Translations under genes and position numbers: made by a program
Notes under the pieces: model-generated
What the model saw: the letters and a program-made list of their open reading frames with translations, nothing else
What the model was told of the DNA's origin: nothing
The model's database searches: none
Shown here: piece by piece, positions 1 to 11,320 of the stretch
Layout: every line of letters starts with the position of its first letter
Position numbering within the stretch: the first letter of the stretch is position 1
Source of the DNA: Limnomonas spitsbergensis
Lineage: Eukaryota > Chlorophyta > Chlorophyceae > Chlamydomonadales
Direction of reading: 5' to 3'
Assembly (NCBI GenBank): GCA_037349105.1
Contig: JAYJMM010000113.1
Location: forward strand, 930,001-994,000
Length of the DNA stretch: 64,000 bases

Positions 1-639
1 CTCCATTCGGAGCGTGACAATACCCAGCCTCGCAACCTGTGATAGCCCAGCTCTGAACTGCGACCATGCCAAGGGCTCAGACCGGTACATGTTTTTATGT
101 AATGAGATGTAGTTGCGGTCCATTTTGGTCAAGAGTAACCAAGCCAAGTACTGAATGGGCCCAATGGAGAGAGTGTTGTCACTCGATACTACCGTTATCA
201 TGACAGTTGTGTCCTGCCTTCCTTTCCGGTTCCGGAATTCCTGACGTTTCTCGAATGTCGGCCTTTAGGCGGCAGTTAGTCACATGCGCGCTCCTTATGT
301 CTTGGCATGAGGGAGTCAGGGTCCGCTCAGGGGCAGGGTCTGCTCAAGATCAATGTCCACTTAGGGTCGGGGTCCGTTCAGGTCCATGGTCCGTTCTGGT
401 GTAGGGTCCGGTCAGGGTCCGGCTTGAGTCAGGCACGCCTCTGTTATTTTGCATACTGCGGCATGGTGAACGCTCGCCATCTCAGTTGGGACTTCATGCA
501 ATCTAGATCCGCACTCCCCTTGGACCAGTGTACCTTGCTGTCCTTGAGCATGTACCGCGAGTACACTCAAGCTGTCCCTTTTTAAATTGGAATCCTCCGA
601 TGGGTCCACTGCCAATCCTGTTTTTTTTAACCATGCTTA
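1..639 (+). repeat. Satellite unit 0, partial (type A)
   Basis: This is the right-hand end of a unit whose start lies off the window. It contains the GGGTCCG-rich stretch at 315-441. A G-to-T change near 584 makes a stop in a plus frame that is open in most other units. Confidence 0.95.
315..441 (+). repeat. GGGTCCG-rich degenerate minisatellite inside the unit
   Basis: GGGTC/GGTCCG motifs recur irregularly about every 10-25 bp, for example AGGGTCCG, CAGGGTCTG, GGGGTCCG and CAGGGTCCGG. The block recurs in every unit. It is not a perfect telomere-type repeat. Confidence 0.7.
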
Positions 640-924
640 ATGGCAGTCTTTAAGCCGTGCCCTCTAACTCTCCCTGACCTTCTGATGCAGTGGGGCTCCA
701 AGATTCACGCTCCTCACATCGTACGTCAGGCTCGGGGATCCTCTCAGCTCACGTCACGTTGCTACTCAAGAATTGCTTACCTTCGCACAATCCTAGAACA
801 CTTTAAACTTGGAATTAGCAATCCACCGATCCACAACTTTACTTCTGTCAACACTTGGCATGCACGCGGTCCGACCACCACCGTTGATCCAAATGCACAT
901 GTAACAATCAATATGGGTTTATAA
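640..924 (+). CDS. Hypothetical 94-aa open frame conserved in 20 of 22 units
   Basis: I do not recognise this product, and it may simply be an open stretch of satellite. It is listed because the same 94-codon ATG-to-TAA frame is kept, with no indel, in every unit except 12 and 15, where codon 53 is a stop. Copies start at the unit start coordinates given for the array. Between unit 2 and unit 16 I count 24 base differences in this frame, 13 at third codon positions, 6 at first and 5 at second, a mild bias toward silent positions. The predicted product is basic, with no signal peptide, membrane segment or known motif. No promoter or Kozak context stands out. It may be a remnant of an older coding exon, or chance. 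Confidence 0.2.
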   Translation: MAVFKPCPLTLPDLLMQWGSKIHAPHIVRQARGSSQLTSRCYSRIAYLRTILEHFKLGISNPPIHNFTSVNTWHARGPTTTVDPNAHVTINMGL

Positions 925-959
925 TTCCTCAACTTTGATCGTCAAGTCTCTCCACACGG

Positions 960-966
960 CTTACCC
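960..966 (-). other. Splice-donor-like GGGTAAG, conserved in all units
   Basis: On the minus strand the sequence reads CCGGGTAAGCC, directly after a short coding-like stretch. The site is unchanged in every unit I checked. Whether it is ever used is unknown. Confidence 0.25.
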
Positions 967-1151
967 GGAATTCCATTGCCGGGGCCTTGCTAGATCTTTA
1001 CTTGGCAACTCTTCAAGTTGAGGGTCGCTGCTAAATGCTATTTTCAGTCTGTTTAGGGCAGAATTTGGCTTTCCAAACAAAAAATCAGATTCACAGCGCA
1101 AACAACGTTAGCATGAACTGGTGACTGAGGCTAGTCGGGCAAAAACCGCGT

Positions 1152-1169
1152 TGTCCTTTTTTAAGGACA
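1152..1169 (+). other. Hairpin TGTCCTT-TTTT-AAGGACA
   Basis: A perfect 7-bp stem with a 4-T loop, present in type A units. Type B has one mismatch (TGTCATT). Type D keeps a shifted version with a longer T run. Function is unknown. Confidence 0.5.
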
Positions 1170-1370
1170 CAGGAAAGGCGCTTTATATCCGTGGGCGACT
1201 TCTTCCTCACGACAGTGACGGACGCCTACGGGTGAGCTCAGGGACTACACGTTGGTCGCAAGATTGTACATGTTAGGCTGCTTTCTGGACTATGGATAAG
1301 TAAAGCTTGTTCGGCTATGGGCCTCTTGCCTTAGCTTCCGGGGTGCGCACCGGGAGATCACGTTGGGAAT

Positions 1371-1378
1371 CACTTACC
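1371..1378 (-). other. Splice-donor-like GGTAAGTG, conserved in all units
   Basis: On the minus strand ACACGGTAAGTG fits the eukaryotic 5' splice consensus. It lies about 290 nt downstream of the hAT block and is unchanged in every unit examined. A related GGTAAGTGA occurs at 60,933 in the flanking DNA. Confidence 0.3.
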
Positions 1379-1432
1379 GTGTATCTTTTGGAGACCCTCA
1401 CGTGGCCAAGTAAGTTATACGCCCCTTTTTAG

Positions 1433-1605
1433 GTTTCGGATCCAGCCGAAAGTCGTATTTTCTTTCGGATACCGCCGAACCTGACATTTTTTTCTTCGAA
1501 CGTCTTGGTCGTTTCTTGGACCATCCGAAGGTCCAATTTTTCTTTCAGCCAATTCCATTTTTTTCGGTTGACGCCGAAACGGTTTTGTTTCTGTTCGGCC
1601 GTTTT
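1433..1605 (+). repeat. TTCGG/CCGAA-rich block
   Basis: Four TTCGG and four CCGAA occurrences lie in about 170 bp, interspersed with T runs. A second cluster of five lies at 1868-2005. The blocks occur in every unit and flank the hAT core on both sides. They look like degenerate inverted short repeats. Confidence 0.6.
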
Positions 1606-1660
1606 TTGTTATTCTTATATCAAACATGGATAACTTAGCACGGACGTGATTCTTCGCATA

Positions 1661-1812
1661 CATCATGATCAGATGACATAGATGGGCCACACAGTGGACT
1701 GCAGCCATGGGATATCATGTCTCAAAAGCTTGGCCACACCATTGAGGGTGCCGGTGAAAACGGATGCACCATCGCTTGCAAACCCGAACATTTTCGTATG
1801 GTCGAGCTTGTT
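1661..1812 (-). pseudogene. hAT transposase-like fragment, unit 1 (frameshifted)
   Basis: The SDGASVFTG motif is present, but a 4-nt deletion before HCVAH breaks the frame. The equivalent blocks with a 5-nt deletion are at 4333-4483, 7003-7153, 9673-9823, 12342-12492, 15011-15161, 17682-17832 and 33740-33890. Confidence 0.45.
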
Positions 1813-1867
1813 CAAAGTTCAAAGTTAAAAAAACGTCGGCGACACATCGGCAAAAACGCAGCCAGGC

Positions 1868-1884
1868 TTCGGCCTTTGGCCGAA
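1868..1884 (+). other. Hairpin TTCGGCC-TTT-GGCCGAA
   Basis: A perfect 7-bp stem with a 3-nt loop in types A and B. In type D two substitutions convert it into a tandem TTCGGCC TTCGGCC, which destroys the hairpin. Confidence 0.5.
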
Positions 1885-2253
1885 CCCAACCGTCGATAAC
1901 TTGCGGCCTACGACCGTAGTCACCCTTTTTTTCTTTCGGCTCCTGCAGAATGCCCCTACTGGGACTTTCGGCTTTTATTCTTTTCGTCCCAAAATCTTCG
2001 GCCGCCGATCGGCATTAACCTCGTTGTGCCGGACATATCATGATCAACATGTTGTCGTGGGAACCATTGGTCCGCGAAGTTTTGAGCCGCCCGGGTCGCC
2101 TCCTTCAAGGCCGCCTGTTGGGATGTGCCTCGCAGCCCGTCCATCATGATATATAGGTCATCCCTAGAGGGCAGGCTCCGGCGGAATGCCTTTGTATTGT
2201 ATGCCTTGATATGGTGGTCCAGACACTCCTTCTGAGCTGCGGCTCTATCCTCC

Positions 2254-2261
2254 GGGGGGGG
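2254..2261 (+). repeat. Length-variable G tract
   Basis: The run has 8 Gs in most type A units, 7 in units 13 and 14, and 9 in B and several D units. It is interrupted by T in unit 12. On the minus strand it separates two coding-like frames, so length changes move the frame. Confidence 0.7.
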
Positions 2262-3311
2262 CCTGGCTGATTGGGCGGTGATTGGGAAAGCAGAATGCCG
2301 TGCACCGTGGTCGCCGGTGTTGCCCTTGGAGTGAGTCGCGACGGCATCAGCTGCTCCCGCGGATTGGCAATGGATTGCGGCCTAGGCGGCCGGCCTCCCC
2401 CTTTTGGCCCGGGCCACTCAGCTGATGCTTCAATCTTAACCGGGGCGACGACAGAAAGGCCCCGGAGGTGAATGGCCGCAGGACCTTCAACCATAATAAA
2501 CGAGTATGTATACCATGTATCGTGTGCAAAACAAAGAAGAGAACGTGCAAAGCTGAATCTGAGTTGGCGCAAAAGCGGCAATCTGAAGTCATGCGCACAT
2601 TAGCATGGCCATAATCTCAAACATGAGGAGAGCTGATGAAGTTTCAATGAAGCTTAGTTGGGCACTTCTGTCCTCCATACGGAGCGTGACAATACCCAGC
2701 CTCGCAACCTGTGATAGCCCAGCTCTGAACTGCGACCATGCCAAGGGCTCAGACCGGTACATGTTTTTATGTAATGAGATGTAGTTGCGGTCCATTTTGG
2801 TCAAGAGTAACCAAGCCAAGTACTGAATGGGCCCAATGGAGAGAGTGTTGTCACTCGATACTACCGTTATCATGATAGTTGTGTCATGCCTTCCTTTCCG
2901 GTTCCGGAATTCCTGACGTTTCTCGAATGTCGGCCTTTAGGCGGCAGTTAGTCACATGCGCGCTCCTTATGTCTTGGCATGAGGGAGTCAGGGTCCGCTC
3001 AGGGGCAGGGTCTGCTCAAGATCAATGTCCACTTAGGGTCGGGGTCCGTTCAGGTCCATGGTCCGTTCTGGTGTAGGGTCCGGTCAGGGTCCGGCTTGAG
3101 TCAGGCACGCCTCTGTTATTTTGCATACTGCGGCATGGTGAACGCTCGCCATCTCAGTTGGGACTTCATGCAATCTAGATCCGCACTCCCCTTGGACCAG
3201 TGTACCTTGCTGTCCTTGAGCATGTACCGCGAGTACACTCAAGCTGTCCCTTTTGAAATTGGAATCCTCCGATGGGTCCACTGCCAATCCTGTTTTTTTT
3301 GACCATGCTTA

Positions 3312-5981
3312 ATGGCAGTCTTTAAGCCGTGCCCTCTAACTCTCCCTGACCTTCTGATGCAGTGGGGCTCCAAGATTCACGCTCCTCACATCGTACGTCA
3401 GGCTCGGGGATCCTCTCAGCTCACGTCACGTTGCTACTCAAGAATTGCTTACCTTCGCACAATCCTAGAACACTTTAAACTTGGAATTAGCAATCCACCG
3501 ATCCACAACTTTACTTCTGTCAACACTTGGCATGCACGCGGTCCGACCACCACCGTTGATCCAAATGCACATGTAACAATCAATATGGGTTTATAATTCC
3601 TCAACTTTGATCGTCAAGTCTCTCCACACGGCTTACCCGGAATTCCACTGCCGGGGCCTTGCTAGATCTTTACTTGGCAACTCTTCAAGTTGAGGGTCGC
3701 TGCTAAATGCTATTTTCAGTCTGTTAAGGGCAGAATTTGGCTTTCCAAACAAAAAATCAGATTCACAGCGCAAACAACGTTAGCATGAACTGGTGACTGA
3801 GGCTAGTCGGGCAAAAACCGCGTTGTCCTTTTTTAAGGACACAGGAAAGGCGCTTTATATCCGTGGGCGACTTCTCCCTCACGACAGTGACGGACGCCTA
3901 CGGGTGAGCTCAGGGACTACACGTTGGTCGCAAGATTGTACATGTTAGGCTGCTTTCTGGACTATGGATAAGTAAAGCTTGTTCGGCTATGGGCCTCTTG
4001 CCTTAGCTTCCGGGGCGCGCACCGGAAGATCACGTGGGGAATCACTTACCGTGTATCTTTTGGAGACCCTCACGAGGCCAAGTAAGTTATACGCCCCTTT
4101 TTAGGTTTCGGATCCAGCCGAAAGTCGTATTTTCTTTCGGATACCGCCGAACCTGACATTTTTTCCTTCGAACGTCTTGGTCGTTTCTTGGACCATCCGA
4201 AGGTCCAATTTTTCTTTCAGCCAATTCCATTTTTTTCGGTTGACGCCGAAACGGTTTTGTTTCTGTTCGGCCGTTTTTTGTTATTCTTATATCAAACATG
4301 GATAACTTAGCACGGACGTGATTCTTCGCATACATCATGATCAGATGACATAGATGGGCCACACAGTGGACTGCAGCCAGCCATATCATGTCTCAAAAGC
4401 TTGGCCACACCATTGAGGGTGCCGGTGAAAACGGATGCACCATCGCTTGCAAACCCGAACATTTTCGTATGGTCGAGCTTGTTCAAAGTTCAAAGTTAAA
4501 AAAACGTCGGCGACACATCGGCAAAAACGCAGCCAGGCTTCGGCCTTTGGCCGAACCCAACCGTCGATAACTTGCGGCCTACGACCGTAGTCACCCTTTT
4601 TTTCTTTCGGCTCCTGCAGAATGCCCCTACTGGGACTTTCGGCTTTTATTCTTTTCGTCCCAAAATCTTCGGCCGCCGATCAGCATTAACCTCGTTGTGC
4701 CGGACATATCATGATCAACATGTTGTCGTGGGAACCATTGGTCCGCGAAGTTTTGAGCCGCCCGGGTCGCCTCCTTCAAGGCCGCCTGTTGGGATGTGCC
4801 TAGCAGCCCGTCCATCATGATATATAGGTCATCCCTAGAGGGCAGGCTCCGGCGGAATGCCTTTGTATTGTATGCCTTGATATGGTGGTCCAGACACTCC
4901 TTCTGAGCTGCGGCTCTATCCTCCGGGGGGGGCCTGGCTGATTGGGCGGTGATTGGGAAAGCAGAATGCCGTGCACCGTGGTCGCCGGTGTTGCCCTTGG
5001 AGTGAGTCGCGACGGCATCAGCTGCTCCCGCGGATTGGCAATGGATTGCGGCCTAGGCGGCCGGCCTCCCCCTTTTGGCCCGGGCCACTCAGCTGATGCT
5101 TCAATCTTAACCGGGGCGACGACAGAAAGGCCCCGGAGGTGAATGGCCGCTGGACCTTCAACCATAATAAACGAGTATGTATACCATGTATCGTGTGCAA
5201 AACAAAGAAGAGAACGTGCAAAGCTGAATCTGAGTTGGCGCAAAAGCGGCAATCTGAAGTCATGCGCACATTAGCATGGCCATGATCTCAAACATGAGGA
5301 GAGCTGATGAAGTTTCAATGAAGCTTAGTTGGGCACTTCTGTCCTCCATACGGAGCGTGACAATACCCAGCCTCGCAACCTGTGATAGCCCAGCTCTGAA
5401 CTGCGACCATGCCAAGGGCTCAGACCGGTACATGTTTTTATGTAATGAGATGTAGTTGCGGTCCATTTTGGTCAAGAGTAACCAAGCCAAGTACTGAATG
5501 GGCCCAATGGAGAGAGTGTTGTCACTCGATACTACCGTTATCATGATAGTTGTGTCATGCCTTCCTTTCCGGTTCCGGAATTCCTGACGTTTCTCGAATG
5601 TCGGCCTTTAGGCGGCAGTTAGTCACATGCGCGCTCCTTATGTCTTGGCATGAGGGAGTCAGGGTCCGCTCAGGGGCAGGGTCTGCTCAAGATCAATGTC
5701 CACTTAGGGTCGGGGTCCGTTCAGGTCCATGGTCCGTTCTGGTGTAGGGTCCGGTCAGGGTCCGGCTTGAGTCAGGCACGCCTCTGTTATTTTGCATACT
5801 GCGGCATGGTGAACGCTCGCCATCTCAGTTGGGACTTCATGCAATCTAGATCCGCACTCCCCTTGGACCAGTGTACCTTGCTGTCCTTGAGCATGTACCG
5901 CGAGTACACTCAAGCTGTCCCTTTTGAAATTGGAATCCTCCGATGGGTCCACTGCCAATCCTGTTTTTTTAACCATGCTTA
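3312..5981 (+). repeat. Satellite unit 2 (type A)
   Basis: Length is 2,670 bp. The 94-codon frame is intact (3312-3596). The hAT block (4333-4483) carries the 5-nt deletion that removes the CCATGGGAT context, as in units 3-7 and 13. It is nearly identical to unit 3. Confidence 0.95.
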
Positions 5982-8651
5982 ATGGCAGTCTTTAAGCCGT
6001 GCCCTCTAACTCTCCCTGACCTTCTGATGCAGTGGGGCTCCAAGATTCACGCTCCTCACATCGTACGTCAGGCTCGGGGATCCTCTCAGCTCACGTCACG
6101 TTGCTACTCAAGAATTGCTTACCTTCGCACAATCCTAGAACACTTTAAACTTGGAATTAGCAATCCACCGATCCACAACTTTACTTCTGTCAACACTTGG
6201 CATGCACGCGGTCCGACCACCACCGTTGATCCAAATGCACATGTAACAATCAATATGGGTTTATAATTCCTCAACTTTGATCGTCAAGTCTCTCCACACG
6301 GCTTACCCGGAATTCCACTGCCGGGGCCTTGCTAGATCTTTACTTGGCAACTCTTCAAGTTGAGGGTCGCTGCTAAATGCTATTTTCAGTCTGTTAAGGG
6401 CAGAATTTGGCTTTCCAAACAAAAAATCAGATTCACAGCGCAAACAACGTTAGCATGAACTGGTGACTGAGGCTAGTCGGGCAAAAACCGCGTTGTCCTT
6501 TTTTAAGGACACAGGAAAGGCGCTTTATATCCGTGGGCGACTTCTCCCTCACGACAGTGACGGACGCCTACGGGTGAGCTCAGGGACTACACGTTGGTCG
6601 CAAGATTGTACATGTTAGGCTGCTTTCTGGACTATGGATAAGTAAAGCTTGTTCGGCTATGGGCCTCTTGCCTTAGCTTCCGGGGCGCGCACCGGAAGAT
6701 CACGTGGGGAATCACTTACCGTGTATCTTTTGGAGACCCTCACGAGGCCAAGTAAGTTATACGCCCCTTTTTAGGTTTCGGATCCAGCCGAAAGTCGTAT
6801 TTTCTTTCGGATACCGCCGAACCTGACATTTTTTCCTTCGAACGTCTTGGTCGTTTCTTGGACCATCCGAAGGTCCAACTTTTCTTTCAGCCAATTCCAT
6901 TTTTTTCGGTTGACGCCGAAACGGTTTTGTTTCTGTTCGGCCGTTTTTTGTTATTCTTATATCAAACATGGATAACTTAGCACGGACGTGATTCTTCGCA
7001 TACATCATGATCAGATGACATAGATGGGCCACACAGTGGACTGCAGCCAGCCATATCATGTCTCAAAAGCTTGGCCACACCATTGAGGGTGCCGGTGAAA
7101 ACGGATGCACCATCGCTTGCAAACCCGAACATTTTCGTATGGTCGAGCTTGTTCAAAGTTCAAAGTTAAAAAAACGTCGGCGACACATCGGCAAAAACGC
7201 AGCCAGGCTTCGGCCTTTGGCCGAACCCAACCGTCGATAACTTGCGGCCTACGACCGTAGTCACCCTTTTTTTCTTTCGGCTCCTGCAGAATGCCCCTAC
7301 TGGGACTTTCGGCTTTTATTCTTTTCGTCCCAAAATCTTCGGCCGCCGATCAGCATTAACCTCGTTGTGCCGGACATATCATGATCAACATGTTGTCGTG
7401 GGAACCATTGGTCCGCGAAGTTTTGAGCCGCCCGGGTCGCCTCCTTCAAGGCCGCCTGTTGGGATGTGCCTAGCAGCCCGTCCATCATGATATATAGGTC
7501 ATCCCTAGAGGGCAGGCTCCGGCGGAATGCCTTTGTATTGTATGCCTTGATATGGTGGTCCAGACACTCCTTCTGAGCTGCGGCTCTATCCTCCGGGGGG
7601 GGCCTGGCTGATTGGGCGGTGATTGGGAAAGCAGAATGCCGTGCACCGTGGTCGCCGGTGTTGCCCTTGGAGTGAGTCGCGACGGCATCAGCTGCTCCCG
7701 CGGATTGGCAATGGATTGCGGCCTAGGCGGCCGGCCTCCCCCTTTTGGCCCGGGCCACTCAGCTGATGCTTCAATCTTAACCGGGGCGACGACAGAAAGG
7801 CCCCGGAGGTGAATGGCCGCTGGACCTTCAACCATAATAAACGAGTATGTATACCATGTATCGTGTGCAAAACAAAGAAGAGAACGTGCAAAGCTGAATC
7901 TGAGTTGGCGCAAAAGCGGCAATCTGAAGTCATGCGCACATTAGCATGGCCATGATCTCAAACATGAGGAGAGCTGATGAAGTTTCAATGAAGCTTAGTT
8001 GGGCACTTCTGTCCTCCATACGGAGCGTGACAATACCCAGCCTCGCAACCTGTGATAGCCCAGCTCTGAACTGCGACCATGCCAAGGGCTCAGACCGGTA
8101 CATGTTTTTATGTAATGAGATGTAGTTGCGGTCCATTTTGGTCAAGAGTAACCAAGCCAAGTACTGAATGGGCCCAATGGAGAGAGTGTTGTCACTCGAT
8201 ACTACCGTTATCATGATAGTTGTGTCATGCCTTCCTTTCCGGTTCCGGAATTCCTGACGTTTCTCGAATGTCGGCCTTTAGGCGGCAGTTAGTCACATGC
8301 GCGCTCCTTATGTCTTGGCATGAGGGAGTCAGGGTCCGCTCAGGGGCAGGGTCTGCTCAAGATCAATGTCCACTTAGGGTCGGGGTCCGTTCAGGTCCAT
8401 GGTCCGTTCTGGTGTAGGGTCCGGTCAGGGTCCGGCTTGAGTCAGGCACGCCTCTGTTATTTTGCATACTGCGGCATGGTGAACGCTCGCCATCTCAGTT
8501 GGGACTTCATGCAATCTAGATCCGCACTCCCCTTGGACCAGTGTACCTTGCTGTCCTTGAGCATGTACCGCGAGTACACTCAAGCTGTCCCTTTTGAAAT
8601 TGGAATCCTCCGATGGGTCCACTGCCAATCCTGTTTTTTTAACCATGCTTA
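5982..8651 (+). repeat. Satellite unit 3 (type A)
   Basis: Length is 2,670 bp and it is almost the same as unit 2, pointing to recent duplication. The 94-codon frame is at 5982-6266. The hAT block (7003-7153) has the 5-nt deletion. Confidence 0.95.
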
Positions 8652-11320
8652 ATGGCAGTCTTTAAGCCGTGCCCTCTAACTCTCCCTGACCTTCTGATGC
8701 AGTGGGGCTCCAAGATTCACGCTCCTCACATCGTACGTCAGGCTCGGGGATCCTCTCAGCTCACGTCACGTTGCTACTCAAGAATTGCTTACCTTCGCAC
8801 AATCCTAGAACACTTTAAACTTGGAATTAGCAATCCACCGATCCACAACTTTACTTCTGTCAACACTTGGCATGCACGCGGTCCGACCACCACCGTTGAT
8901 CCAAATGCACATGTAACAATCAATATGGGTTTATAATTCCTCAACTTTGATCGTCAAGTCTCTCCACACGGCTTACCCGGAATTCCACTGCCGGGGCCTT
9001 GCTAGATCTTTACTTGGCAACTCTTCAAGTTGAGGGTCGCTGCTAAATGCTATTTTCAGTCTGTTAAGGGCAGAATTTGGCTTTCCAAACAAAAAATCAG
9101 ATTCACAGCGCAAACAACGTTAGCATGAACTGGTGACTGAGGCTAGTCGGGCAAAAACCGCGTTGTCCTTTTTTAAGGACACAGGAAAGGCGCTTTATAT
9201 CCGTGGGCGACTTCTTCCTCACGACAGTGACGGACGCCTACGGGTGAGCTCAGGGACTACACGTTGGTCGCAAGATTGTACATGTTAGGCTGCTTTCTGG
9301 ACTATGGATAAGTAAAGCTTGTTCGGCTATGGGCCTCTTGCCTTAGCTTCCGGGGTGCGCACCGGGAGATCACGTGGGGAATCACTTACCGTGTATCTTT
9401 TGGAGACCCTCACGTGGCCAAGTAAGTTATACGCCCCTTATTAGGTTTCGGATCCAGCCGAAAGTCGTATTTTCTTTCGGATACCGCCGAACCTGACATT
9501 TTTTCCTTCGAACGTCTTGGTCGTTTCTTGGACCATCCGAAGGTCCAATTTTTCTTTCAGCCAATTCCATTTTTTTCGGTTGACGCCGAAACGGTTTTGT
9601 TTCTGTTCGGCCGTTTTTTGTTATTCTTATATCAAACATGGATAACTTAGCACGGACGTGATTCTTCGCATACATCATGATCAGATGACATAGATGGGCC
9701 ACACAGTGGACTGCAGCCAGCCATATCATGTCTCAAAAGCTTGGCCACACCATTGAGGGTGCCGGTGAAAACGGATGCACCATCGCTTGCAAACCCGACC
9801 ACTTTCGTATGGTCGAGCTTGTTCAAAGTTCAAAGTTGAAAAAACGTCGGCGACACATCGGCAAAAACGCAGCCAGGCTTCGGCCTTTGGCCGAACCCAA
9901 CCGTCGATAACTTGCGGCCTACGACCGTAGTCACCCTTTTTTTCTTTCGGCTCCTGCAGAATGACCATACTGGGACTTTCGGCTTTTATTCTTTTGTCCC
10001 AAAATCTTCGGCCGCCGATCAGCATTAACCTCGTTGTGCCGGACATATCATGATCAACATGTTGTCGTGGGAACCATTGGTCCGCGAAGTTTTGAGCCGC
10101 CCGGGTCGCCTCCTTCAAGGCCGCCTGTTGGGATGTGCCTCGCAGCCCGTCCATCATGATATATAGGTCATCCCTAGAGGGCAGGCTCCGGCGGAATGCC
10201 TTTGTATTGTATGCCTTGATATGGTGGTCCAGACACTCCTTCTGAGCTGCGGCTCTATCCTCCGGGGGGGGCCTGGCTGATTGGGCGGTGATTGGGAAAG
10301 CAGAATGCCGTGCACCGTGGTCGCCGGTGTTGCCCTTGGAGTGAGTCGCGACGGCATCAGCTGCTCCCGCGGAATGGCAATGGATTGCGGCCTAGGCGGC
10401 CGGCCTCCCCCTTTTGGCCCGGGCCACTCAGCTGATGCTTCAATCTTAACCGGGGCGACGACAGAAAGGCCCCGGAGGTGAATGGCCGCAGGACCTTCAA
10501 CCATAATAAACGAGTATCTATACCATGTATCGTGTGCAAAACAAAGAAGAGAACGTGCAAAGCTGAATCTGAGTTGGCGCAAAAGCGGCAATCTGAAGTC
10601 CTGCGCACATTAGCATGGCCATGATCTCAAACATGAGGAGAGCTGATGAGGATGCAATGAAGCTTAGTTGGGCACTTCTGTCCTCCATACGGAGCGTGAC
10701 AATACCCAGCCTTGCAACCTGTGATAGCCCAGCTCTGAACTGCGACCATGCCAAGGGCTCAGACCGGTACATGTTTTTATGTAATGAGATGTAGTTGCGG
10801 TCCATTTTGGTCAAGAGTAACCAAGCCAAGTACTGAATGGGCCCAATGGAGAGAGTGTTGTCACTCGATACTACCGTTATCATGACAGTTGTGTCCTGCC
10901 TTCCTTTCCGGTTCCGGAATTCCTGACGTTTCTCGAATGTCGGCCTTTAGGCGGCAGTTAGTCACATGCGCGCTCCTTATGTCTTGGCATGAGGGAGTCA
11001 GGGTCCGCTCAGGGGCAGGGTCTGCTCAAGATCAATGTCCACTTAGGGTCGGGGTCCGTTCAGGTCCATGGTCCGTTCTGGTGTAGGGTCCGGTCAGGGT
11101 CCGGCTTGAGTCAGGCACGCCTCTGTTATTTTGCATACTGCGGCATGGTGAACGCTCGCCATCTCAGTTGGGACTTCATGCAATCTAGATCCGCACTCCC
11201 CTTGGACCAGTGTACCTTGCTGTCCTTGAGCATGTACCGCGAGTACACTCAAGCTGTCCCTTTTGAAATTGGAATCCTCCGATGGGTCCACTGCCAATCC
11301 TGTTTTTTTAACCATGCTTA
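8652..11320 (+). repeat. Satellite unit 4 (type A)
   Basis: Length is 2,669 bp. The 94-codon frame is at 8652-8936. The hAT block (9673-9823) has the 5-nt deletion but carries the two-base variant (reading VVG, not MFG) otherwise typical of type D. A 1-nt deletion near 9994 joins two minus frames into a longer spurious ORF. Confidence 0.95.

Larger units (their letters stand above)
640..3311 (+). repeat. Satellite unit 1 (type A)
   Basis: Length is 2,672 bp. The 94-codon plus frame is intact (640-924). The minus-strand hAT block (1661-1812) has a 4-nt deletion in the stretch that reads PWLAAV in intact units, which breaks the frame before the HCVAH motif. This is the only unit with that particular lesion. 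Confidence 0.95.

Noticed and set aside
307..585. 92-110 codon plus ORF across the GGGTCCG minisatellite
   Set aside because: Its length varies with a single base near 584 and the T-run length; its composition is set by the short repeats.
2144..2581. 145-codon minus ORF repeated in most units
   Set aside because: Pro/Arg-rich frame across a G tract; other frames at the same place look more coding-like, and it has no known domain. It is a shadow repeated by the satellite period.
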